From Streptomyces spongiicola (GTDB lineage: Bacteria > Actinomycetota > Actinomycetes > Streptomycetales > Streptomycetaceae), in assembly GCF_003122365.1 (NCBI RefSeq), contig NZ_CP029254.1, forward strand, positions 1,995,001 through 2,059,000: 64,000 nt of DNA, read 5' to 3'. Positions 10,025 through 18,300 of the stretch are shown piece by piece (position 1 is the stretch's first letter; every line of letters starts with the position of its first letter). Below the pieces are notes generated by a model that was given only the letters and a program-made list of their open reading frames with translations, searched no databases and had not been told where the DNA came from. Both the position numbers and the translations under genes were made by a program.

Positions 10025-10207
10025 CTACGCGGGGCGGCGGGCCTCGTCCACGAGCAGTACGGGGATGCCGTCCCTTACGGGGTATGCCAGGCCGCAGTCC
10101 TTGCCGGTGCAGATCAGCTCGGGGGTTTCGGCAGCCGTCGCGTCCTCGAGCGGGGCGTGGCAGGCCGGACAGGCGAGGATCTCCAGAAGGCCGGCTTCGA
10201 GCGGCAT
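10025..10207 (-). CDS. Trm112 family small zinc-binding protein
   Basis: 60 aa. Two cysteine pairs, CPAC (residues about 13-16) and CTGKDC (33-38), form a probable zinc site, followed by '[13 protein letters not shown]', the family signature. In other organisms Trm112-like proteins act as small partners of methyltransferases; the bacterial role is undefined. It is placed between manB and the SIS-domain gene (gap of 51 bases to the latter), the conserved arrangement in actinomycetes. The ATG at 10207 follows an AAAGGAC ribosome-binding site. Confidence 0.85.
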   Translation of the reverse strand: MPLEAGLLEILACPACHAPLEDATAAETPELICTGKDCGLAYPVRDGIPVLLVDEARRPA

Positions 10208-10287
10208 GGGATCGTCCTTTCGAACATGCGGATGGGGCCACGTCAGCCTACCGCCGGGCCGCAGCGGGCGCGGCCCGGCGTGCGGGG

Positions 10288-10436
10288 CAGGCCGAGCGGG
10301 CAGGCAGGCCGAGCGGGCAGGCAGGCCGAGCGGGCAGGCAGGCCGAGCGGGCAGGTCGAGCGGAGACCCCGCCCCGGCCCGGCCGTGCTCAGGGATGGCC
10401 GTGGTCAGGGATGGCCGTGGTCAGGGATGGCCGTGC
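10288..10436. repeat. Two adjacent tandem repeats (17 bp x4 and 16 bp x3)
   Basis: CAGGCCGAGCGGGCAGG-type 17-bp units start at 10288, 10305, 10322 and 10339. Farther on, TCAGGGATGGCCGTGG 16-bp units start at 10389, 10405 and 10421. They fill most of the gap between manB and the Trm112-like gene; no gene is seen there. Confidence 0.85.
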
Positions 10437-10613
10437 CTGGGAGCCGAGGCGGGTGGCCCATGCACCAGCGCGACGGCACGAAGAGCACGACGGCGGGCGG
10501 CAAGCGGCAAGCGGCAAGCGGCTCGTACCCCAGCCCCACCGGAAGTGAACGCACCCCCGGTGGTGCAGGGACCCCCGACCGCGGTGGGCGGTTGCGCAGG
10601 CCGGGCGCTTCAG

Positions 10614-11990
10614 TCAGCCGTTCCGGACCAGGCCGAGGACCTCGTCCCGCAGGGCCGACATCGTGGTCTCGTCGCGGGCCTCGACATTGAGGCGGAGGAG
10701 GGACTCGGTGTTCGAGGGGCGGAGGTTGAACCACCAGTCGGCAGTCGAGACGGTGAGACCGTCGAGGGTGTCGAAGGTGACACCGTCGCGCGCCGCGAAG
10801 GCCTCGCGGACGGCGGCCATGCGGCCCGCCTGGTCCTCGACCGTGGAGTTGATCTCGCCGGAGGCGGCGTAGCGGTCGTACCGTTCGACCAGGTCGGACA
10901 GTGGACCCTCGTGCGTCCCGAGGGCCGCCAGGACGTGGAGGGCGGCGAGCATCCCCGTGTCGGCGTTCCAGAAATCGCGGAAGTAGTAGTGCGCGGAGTG
11001 CTCGCCGCCGAAGATCGCGCCGCTGCGGGCCATCTCCTCCTTGATGAAGGAGTGCCCGACCCGGGTACGTACGGGTGTGCCGCCGTGCTCGCGCACGACC
11101 TCCGGCACCGACCACGACGTGATGAGGTTGTGGATGACGACGCCGCCGCCGTTCCTGGCCAGCTCGCGTGCCGCGACCAGGGCCGTGACCGCCGACGGGG
11201 AGACCCCTTCGCCGCGCTCGTCGACGACGAAGCACCGGTCGGCGTCGCCGTCGAAGGCCAGGCCGATGTCCGCACCCTCCTCACGCACCCGCTTCTGGAG
11301 GTCCACGAGGTTCTTGGGGTCGAGGGGGTTGGCTTCGTGGTTCGGGAACGTGCCGTCCAGCTCGAAGTACATCGGCACGAGTTCGACCGGCAGAGCGGCG
11401 AAGACCTTCGGCACGGTGTGGCCGCCCATGCCGTTGCCCGCGTCCACGACCACCTTCAGCGGCCGGATCGCCGCAAGATCCACCAGGGAGAGCAGGTGGG
11501 AGGCGTAGTCGTCGAGGGTCTCGCGCTCCGTCACCGCTCCAGGGGCGGCCACGGGCGCCGGGCCCCCGGACGCGATCCAGGACTCGACCAGTTCGCGGAT
11601 CTCCGTCAGGCCCGTGTCCTGGCCCACCGGTGTCGCGCCCGCGCGGCACAGTTTGATGCCGTTGTACCGGGCCGGGTTGTGGGACGCCGTGAACATCGCG
11701 CCCGGCAGATCGAGCCGCCCTGACGCCGAGTAGAGCTGGTCCGTCGAGCAGAGGCCGATCATGGTGACATCGGCGCCGCGGGCGGCGGCGCCCCGGGCGA
11801 AGGCACCGGAGAGACCGGGCGAGGAGGGCCGCATGTCGTGGCCGACGACGATCGCATCCGCTCCGGTGACCTGGACGAAGGCGGATCCGAACAGTTCGGC
11901 CAGCGACTCGCCCCACTGGTCCGGCACCACCCCGCGCACGTCGTACGCTTTCACGATCTGTGACAGATCAGCAGCAGAGGATGCAGCCAC
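10614..11990 (-). CDS. manB: Phosphomannomutase/phosphoglucomutase
   Basis: 458 aa alpha-D-phosphohexomutase. It converts mannose-6-phosphate to mannose-1-phosphate (often also the glucose pair), the step between ManA and the nucleotidyltransferase. The phosphoserine loop 'FTASHNPARYNGIKL', the metal-binding loop 'AFDGDADRCFVVDE' and the C-terminal sugar-phosphate loop 'RPSNTESLLRLNVEA' are all present. GTG at 11990 is chosen, preceded by GGGAAGG, because similarity starts at 'DLSQIVKAYDVRG'; an in-frame ATG at 12026 would add residues unlike the family. Confidence 0.93.
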   Translation of the reverse strand: MAASSAADLSQIVKAYDVRGVVPDQWGESLAELFGSAFVQVTGADAIVVGHDMRPSSPGLSGAFARGAAARGADVTMIGLCSTDQLYSASGRLDLPGAMFTASHNPARYNGIKLCRAGATPVGQDTGLTEIRELVESWIASGGPAPVAAPGAVTERETLDDYASHLLSLVDLAAIRPLKVVVDAGNGMGGHTVPKVFAALPVELVPMYFELDGTFPNHEANPLDPKNLVDLQKRVREEGADIGLAFDGDADRCFVVDERGEGVSPSAVTALVAARELARNGGGVVIHNLITSWSVPEVVREHGGTPVRTRVGHSFIKEEMARSGAIFGGEHSAHYYFRDFWNADTGMLAALHVLAALGTHEGPLSDLVERYDRYAASGEINSTVEDQAGRMAAVREAFAARDGVTFDTLDGLTVSTADWWFNLRPSNTESLLRLNVEARDETTMSALRDEVLGLVRNG

Positions 11991-12091
11991 GGCCCAACCT
12001 TCCCGAATTCCCTGTGGTCGCAACAAAGTACCCGCCGGGCCGGGGCAGCCGGAGCCAGGGGCAGAAGACCGGGGACGGAAGGGGGCGTTCG

Positions 12092-12520
12092 TCAGGGGTC
12101 GGGCGAGCGGAGCACCCTGAGGTGCCCCCGCCGCGCGACCTCCATCGGGTCGGACCTACGCGCTCCGGCACCGCCACCGGCCTGGGCCGCGCGCTCCTGG
12201 GGGCGTGCCGCCTCCCTCACCGCGTTCGCGAGCGCCTCGAGGTCGTCACCGCTCGGCCTGGCCGGGCCGGAGGCGTCGGAGAGCCGGACGACCTCCCAGC
12301 CGCGGGGCGCGGTGAGCCGCTCGCTGTGCTCGGCGCAGAGGTCGTAGCAGTGGGGTTCGGCATAGGTGGCGAGGGGGCCGAGGACCGCGGTCGAGTCGGC
12401 ATAGACGTACGTCAGTGTCGCGACGGCAGGACGGCCGCACGCGGTGCGCGAACAGCGACGTACAGGGCTCACGACGTTGGACGGTACCGCACTCTTGAGC
12501 GGGCCGCGATGACTCTCCAC
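12092..12520 (-). CDS. DUF3499 family protein
   Basis: About 142 aa. The conserved core has four cysteines in two pairs, 'CSRTACGRPAVATLTYVY' and 'HCYDLCAEHSERLT', suggesting a small zinc ribbon; the C-terminus is Ala/Arg-rich and variable. DUF3499 is restricted to actinobacteria and its function is unknown. It is normally next to manB and divergent from the metallopeptidase-family gene, as here. Adjacent GTG codons at 12520 and 12523 are possible starts with only a weak ribosome-binding site; a much longer frame to 12607 is unlikely. Confidence 0.8.
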   Translation of the reverse strand: MESHRGPLKSAVPSNVVSPVRRCSRTACGRPAVATLTYVYADSTAVLGPLATYAEPHCYDLCAEHSERLTAPRGWEVVRLSDASGPARPSGDDLEALANAVREAARPQERAAQAGGGAGARRSDPMEVARRGHLRVLRSPDP

Positions 12521-12920
12521 CACGTCACTCGAGCGTGTCGCGTTGCGAGGTCCCGCACAGCCGCGTTCAGGCCAACTGTACCGACCTGTGTGGGGGCAAC
12601 GCCCCACGATCCGGGGCCCCTTGCGATCCGGTCACCACTGCATACAAATTACGTCATTCACGGCGAGCCCAGCGATCCGGGAGAGGTCTCGAACGGAGAA
12701 AAAACTTGGCTTGAATGTTCAATAGGCGACAGTGCGAGAGCGGCCGGTGGGAGCGGCCCGCGAAGGCGGCCCCCGGGTGCCCGGGAGGACGGCGTACGAG
12801 GGCATGGAAACGTTCACGCCTGAGGGTGGTGACCCATCACCCACGAGGGCGATGCGCCGGGGTTGGGGAAAGGCCCGGCCCCGATGCGGCCGGGTCCGGG
12901 AGAGCTACCCTGCGTCAGTG
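12521..12920. promoter_or_regulatory. Divergent promoter region with TTGAA-TG-TTCAA palindrome
   Basis: A 400-base gap between divergent genes that contains locally A+T-rich stretches unusual for this genome (12640-12660 and 12695-12725). A perfect palindrome TTGAATGTTCAA lies at 12711-12722, overlapping TGGCTTGAAT, which is one mismatch from the AdpA consensus TGGCSNGWWY as I remember it. These stretches probably carry the promoters of DUF3499 and the metallopeptidase gene; exact -10/-35 boxes are unclear. Confidence 0.4.
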
Positions 12921-13349
12921 ATGGACAGTCCCGTACCGCCCCGTCCCACCGAGCCCAGGACGCGTCGCCGCGACCGCCACGGCCGGGGGATGCGCGGGCC
13001 CGTCGCTCCACCGCAGGTGCCGCTCTCCGTCAGCCGGGCCGAGTCGTTCCGCGATCTCGTACAGGACTCGGTGGAGCGGCTGGAGCGACGCTGGCCCCAG
13101 CTGGCCGAGGTGGAGTTCCTGGTGCAGGACGTGCCGGGGTCGCTGGACGAGAGCGTGCCTCTGGGCAGCTCGGTACCCGCGGAGAAGGGAAAGCCGGCGA
13201 CGATCGTGGTCTACCGGCGGCCGGTCGAGATCCGCACGAAGAACCGCGACGAGCGGGCACTGCTGGTCCACGAGGTGGTCGTGGAGCAGGTCGCGGATCT
13301 GCTCGGCCTCGCGCCCGAGTCGGTGGACCCCCGCTACGGCCAGGACTGA
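12921..13349 (+). CDS. Metallopeptidase family (zincin-like, PF06262) protein with altered HExxH
   Basis: 142 aa. It belongs to the small minimal-zincin family often annotated 'metallopeptidase family protein'. The usual HExxH helix is present as HEVVVEQ (H117, E118), but the second zinc histidine position holds Val121, followed by Glu122. The N-terminal 30 residues are Arg/Pro-rich and variable. Zinc peptidase activity is therefore doubtful, although Glu122 could in principle ligate metal. ATG 12921 directly follows an in-frame GTG at 12918; either could start. It is divergent from DUF3499. Confidence 0.8.
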   Translation: MDSPVPPRPTEPRTRRRDRHGRGMRGPVAPPQVPLSVSRAESFRDLVQDSVERLERRWPQLAEVEFLVQDVPGSLDESVPLGSSVPAEKGKPATIVVYRRPVEIRTKNRDERALLVHEVVVEQVADLLGLAPESVDPRYGQD

Positions 13350-13387
13350 CAGCCAGGCGGGCCGGCAGGGGCACCACACACCCCGGG

Positions 13388-13417
13388 CCCGGCCCCGGGA
13401 CCCGGCCCGGGGCCGGG
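13388..13417. terminator. Strong G+C hairpin between convergent genes
   Basis: CCCGGCCCCGGG and CCCGGGGCCGGG pair over about 12 bp with a 6-base loop. It is 39 bases past the metallopeptidase stop. The rest of the gap to 13753 is low-complexity, with short direct repeats (GGGGAAGCCCACAC, GGGGACGTCGTCG) near 13490-13545 and no gene. Confidence 0.55.
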
Positions 13418-13753
13418 GCTGGGGGCTGGGGCCGGGCGAGGCACAGCCAGGGCGAGGCACGAGCAAGGCCCGGCGTGCCGACCCGGGGAGGCCCACACGG
13501 GGAAGCCCACACGGGGACGTCGTCGTGGGGACGTCGTCGCGGGGCCAGGCGCCAGCCCGTACCGGCGGGGACCGGCAGGCGGGGACCCGCCCCGGTGCGG
13601 GCGGCCCACGCACACCCCGCCGCCGAACCTGGGCAGAGCGGGGCAGAACAGGGGAGGGGAGGGGGAGGGGGAGGGCCTGCCAGGGCAGGGGAAGGCAGAC
13701 CGCCGTGCCCGTGGGCCGGGTGGGCGCGGGCAGTCGCCGAGGACGTGGGCCGG

Positions 13754-15373
13754 TCAGTCGCCGAGGACGGAGAGGTCCTGCTCCGCAGCCGGGACCTCGA
13801 CCAGACCGCGGTCGTCCGGCAGGGTCTGGACGGTGAACATCTGGATGCCGTCCTCCGGGAGCAGCAGTGTGCGGGCCGCGTGGACCGGCCCGCCGGACTG
13901 CGGCTCCACGGTCAGTGCGTAGGAGCCCTTCAGTCCGGCCGGGACGGGAGGGCTGACCGCCAGCGTCGTGCCGCCCTTGACGGTGTACGTCTTGACGGCC
14001 CGGGTGCCGCCCTCGGTGCCGGGTGAGGCCGTCACCTTGACCCGGGCCGTCCCGCCGGGTGCGGTGAGGGAGAGTACCGAGCCCTCGGCACGGTTGTCGG
14101 CGGCGGTGGCACGATCCGTGACCGGCGCGGTCGCCGGGATGTAGGCGATCTCCTGCTCGCCGCCCTTGCCCCGGGTGACCTGGAGGGCGGCGACCACCGG
14201 CGTCGCGGGGGCGCCCTCGTCCGGGCCCAGGAGGATCGAGCCGGCCTCGCCCCTGGTGACGTCCTTCATGTCGATCGAGGCCGTCATACCGGACTTGACC
14301 CGCAGGCTCTCCGCCCCGGCGGGGTTGATCGTGCCCGTCGCGGTCGCCAGCCGGACCTTCAGGTCCGCGTCGTCGTCACCAGGCGCGAACGCCACCAGCC
14401 GCACGGAGGTCGCGTCCGCCGGGACGCCCGGCAGCACCAGCGTGCCGGACGGGTCGGTGGACGCCTGCAGCCAGTCGCTGCCGGTCTCGTCCCCGGCGCC
14501 GCGAACCGCCGCACCCACCCGTCCGGTACGTGTGGTGACGTGCACGGTCACCTCTTCTGCGGAATCGGTCGTCAGGGTGGAGAGCAGCACGGGAACGCTC
14601 CCCCCCGCTGGGACCTGGATGCCGTCGCTCAGCGCGGTCCCGAGCGCACCGTCCTTGCCGTAGAGCTCGACGTCGACGAGCGCGCCGGTCTCGTCCGGGT
14701 TGGTCAGGTGGACATAGTCCTGCCGGTCCTTGGCGAGGCTCGCGCCCGGGAACCAGAAGTCCGTGTCGGGGGCGGCGCAGCTGACGCCGAGGACACCGCG
14801 GCCGTCCCCCGCGCTGACCGTGGTGGTCTGCTGGGCGGTCCAGCCGGGCGCGAGCGCGCCGGTGGCGGTGCCGATGAGCGCGGGGGCGGCGCTGCCGCTC
14901 ACCTTGGCGCCGACCGGCTTCCCGGGCTGCTCGAGGGTGACGACGGGCTTGGCGGACGGTGGCTTCCGCGTGCTCCCGTCCTTCCCCGCCTCCCCTTCCG
15001 CCGCGTTCTCCGCCGCGTTCTCGCCGTCCTTCGTCTCCCCGTCTGCCCCGTCTGCCCCGTCAGCCCCGTCAGCCCCGTCGGCCGGTCCCCGCAATGTCGT
15101 GACCGAGGGGCTGAGTTCGGCGGTCGAGGCGGTGGACGCCGCGGCGGGACCGCCGCCGGCTCCGGACTGCGGGGTGATGGACGTGTACACCGTTTCGGCG
15201 ATGTCCGATGTCGCCGGGGCCGGGCAGAGCAGGCTGGATCGTTCCACCGGCAGCCGGGCCGGCGCCGCCGCCCGGGGCGCCGGCCCGTCGTCCGGGGCTG
15301 CGAGCGAGGCGTACCCGGTCACGGCGGCGAGGGACGTCACTGCCGCGAGGAGCGAGAGGATCGTGCGGTTCAC
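13754..15373 (-). CDS. DUF5719 family secreted protein
   Basis: 539 aa exported protein: 'MNRTILSLLAAVTSLAAVTGYASL' is a signal peptide or N-terminal anchor. The body consists of repeated beta-rich stretches and resembles the actinobacterial DUF5719 family, whose genes lie beside a large glycosyltransferase. Around residues 100-116 there is a short DGA repeat followed by a Glu/Lys/Ala-rich linker. It starts at GTG 15373, whose last bases overlap the stop codon of the glycosyltransferase gene (GTGA), so the two are probably translationally coupled and act together at the cell surface. Molecular function is unknown. Confidence 0.78.
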   Translation of the reverse strand: MNRTILSLLAAVTSLAAVTGYASLAAPDDGPAPRAAAPARLPVERSSLLCPAPATSDIAETVYTSITPQSGAGGGPAAASTASTAELSPSVTTLRGPADGADGADGADGADGETKDGENAAENAAEGEAGKDGSTRKPPSAKPVVTLEQPGKPVGAKVSGSAAPALIGTATGALAPGWTAQQTTTVSAGDGRGVLGVSCAAPDTDFWFPGASLAKDRQDYVHLTNPDETGALVDVELYGKDGALGTALSDGIQVPAGGSVPVLLSTLTTDSAEEVTVHVTTRTGRVGAAVRGAGDETGSDWLQASTDPSGTLVLPGVPADATSVRLVAFAPGDDDADLKVRLATATGTINPAGAESLRVKSGMTASIDMKDVTRGEAGSILLGPDEGAPATPVVAALQVTRGKGGEQEIAYIPATAPVTDRATAADNRAEGSVLSLTAPGGTARVKVTASPGTEGGTRAVKTYTVKGGTTLAVSPPVPAGLKGSYALTVEPQSGGPVHAARTLLLPEDGIQMFTVQTLPDDRGLVEVPAAEQDLSVLGD

Positions 15374-18300
15374 TGGTTGCTGCTCCCGTCGGGACGCTGC
15401 TCGTTCTCGTAGCCGTAGGAGCCGTACCGGTCGGTCTCCGGTCCGGGGCCCGTGCGGTGGTCGTTCTCCTGCGGCTCGTGAGGCTGCGGCTGGTAGGACT
15501 GCGGCTGGTACTGCTGTGAGCCGTATCCCCGCGGGTCGTACCGGCCGGCGTCGTACTGACCAGACTCGTATTGGCCGGGGTCGTACTGACCAGAGTCGTA
15601 CTGGCCGGGGTCGTACTCGCTCGGGCCGTACGCCTGCTGGTTGTCAGACTCCTGCCGGCTGTGCTGCGGACCGTACTCCGTTCCGTACTGCTGCGGCTCG
15701 TCCTGCCCGGTCCCGTGCCGACGAGCCTCGTACTGCCCGGTTCGGTCGGCATGCCCGGTTTCGTACTGCCCGGCCCCGTACGCCCCGGCCCCGTACTGCT
15801 GCGCCTGGCCCTGCGGGGTGTCCGGGTACGTGTACTGCTGCCGGACGTCCTGGTGGCCGCCCGGGTACCCGGCGGAGTACCGGTCGCCCCCGTACGCACC
15901 CTCTTCGGTGCCGGCCGGCATGCCCTCGTACGTGTGGGCCTGCGCGTCCCACTCCGCGCCGTACCGCGGCTGGTGGGGCACCGCCGGGGAAGAGCCCTCG
16001 GCGCCGGTCGCGGGCTGCGGCCCGAAACCGGGGTCCGGCTCCGGCTCCGGCTCCGCATCGGCATCCGCATCCGCATCCGCATCGGCGGACTCCACCTGAG
16101 CCGCGCGCAGCCTGCGGGCCCGGCGGCCCTCGCCCTCGACGGGCTGGGCCGGGATCTCGGCCTCCTCGTCGGGCAGGTCGTCGTCGATCTCGCGGCGCCG
16201 ACCGGGCAGGGCCAGCACGACCAGGACGACGGCGAGCGCGCCCTGTGCCCAGATCCGCGCGGTGTGGGTGGCCGGGGCGGCGTGGGTGAGATCCAGCCGG
16301 CCGCCCTCGGCGGGCAGTTCGAAGCCCTGAGCCCAGCCGTCCACGACGGTGCTCTCCAGCGGGCGCCCGTCGAGCGTGGCCTGCCACCCGTCGTCGGCGC
16401 GGTCCGCGAGACGCAGCACCCTGCCGCCGGGGCCCTTGGGGATGTCCGTGTGGGCCTCGACCGGCCCGGAGGCCACCGGCAGCGGCTCCGCCGTGCCGTT
16501 GACGATGACCACGCGGGCGATCTGGCCGTCCACACGCCACAGCGCGCTGCCGTCGAGCTGACTGAGCCTGGAGAGGCCGGTAGTGGCGTCGAGGACCCGG
16601 CTCGTCTGGCGCGGAGCGCCGTCACGGACCAGGACGTACCGGATGGCGAAGCCGCTGAGCTGGCTGGTCTGGTCGGCTCCGGAGCCGGCCACGAGGTTCG
16701 CGACGACCTTGTCGAGACGCGGGTCGCTGCCGGCGGCCTCGCTGAGCTCGGCATCACCGAGGCGCCCGCCGGAGCCCCTGACCAGCGTGTAGGAAACCTT
16801 CGCCGGCGACGAGCCGCCGAGGACGAGCGTACGGGGCTGGTCCCGGGTGCCGCTCTCCTCGGCGACGAAGGCCGGGACCTGCACCGGGTCGCGGCGTTCC
16901 AGCGGACCCGCGGCACCGCTGACCATCCAGTTGACGGCGGCGAACAGCGGCGCGGCCAGCGCAGCCAGGGCGACGAGGGCGGCCGCCGGCTGTCGCCAGC
17001 CGAAACTCTGGGCGGCGACGCGCTCACGGGCACCCTCAGCGCCGAGGACCGCGGCGGCGATCAGGGCGATGCCGTAGACGAGGGTGGCGGGCCCGGCCCA
17101 GCCCGAGCCGTTGGTCAGGACCGCGAAGACCAGCGCGGTGACCGCGACGGCCCACGCCGTGCCGATCGCGAACCGCCGTTCGCCGCGCAGCAGGGCGGCG
17201 AGTGCGGCGAGCACGACGCCGATGAGCAGCAGCCCGCCGACGGTCTTGGGACCGCCGGGGCTGATCCCGAGCAGGTCGAGCGGGGACGCGGCACCGGTGC
17301 CGAACTCCAGTCCCACCTCCCGAAGCAGGCGGGACGGCTCGGTCAGCAGCGACAGCGACCAGGGCGCGAGGACCAGCAGCGGGGTGCCGGCCGCTGCGAG
17401 AAAGCGCAAGCCGTAGGCGGTGAGGTCGGCACGGCGCAGTACGAGCCCGGCGACGCCGAGCACGGCGGCAAGGGGCCAGACGACGGGGGTGAAGGCCATC
17501 GTGACGGTCAGCAGCAGCGCGTACGCCCAGGCCGCCCGCCAGCTGCCGCGGGCGCCGTCGGCGCGGTCCAGCCCGTGGGCGGCGACGGCGGCTCGGGCGA
17601 TGAGCGGGAGGAGGACCGCGAGGACGGCGGTGCCGAGCCGGCCGGTGGCGAGGGCACCGGTGGCCGCCGGCAGGAAGGCGTAGGCCACGCTCGCCCAGGC
17701 CCGCAGCAGGCGGGACTCGATCAGCGGGCGGGAGGCGAAGTACGCCGTGACGCCTGCGAGCGGCACCGAGCAGACGAGCAGCAGGGTGAGTGCGAAGCCG
17801 GTGGATCCGAGGAACAGCGCCGACAGGACGCTCAGGATGGCGAGGTACGGCGGTGCCGTCTGCGTCCCTCCGGTGCCGAGGGGATGCCAGGCGTCGGCAT
17901 AGCGGCTCCACAGCCCGGAGAGTTCGTCCGGCGCGGGCAGCAGGGCGCCGCCCGCGAGCGCGCCGCCGCCGAGGAGACCGCGGCAGGCAACGAGGGAGAC
18001 GACGAGCAGCAGGGCGAAGAGGACGGGCCCCGGTTTGCGTGCGATCTTCTTGAGCCGGGCGAACTGCTCGACCTCCAGGAACTCGGCCTCGTCGCCGCCG
18101 GGACCGGACTCGACGGCTCCGTGCCGTGAGCCCCCGGAGTCGGAGTCGCGGTCGGCGCCCAGGCTGCCCGCGACCTGTTCGAAGGCGGCCCGGACGGTGG
18201 CGCCGGGTGGCGGGAAGAGCGGCCGCAGTTCGCTCGCGCCGACGTGGGCCGCGCCGCGCCCGCGGCGGGCGGCGAGGATCCGCTCCGGGCGGAGCAGGAT

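Noticed and set aside
13400..13750. Small gene in the G+C-rich convergent gap
   Set aside because: Only low-complexity frames with no start signals or conserved residues.
15571..18129. 852-aa rightward reading frame opposite the glycosyltransferase
   Set aside because: Antisense shadow of a well-supported gene; composition is Gly/Arg/Asp-rich without domains.
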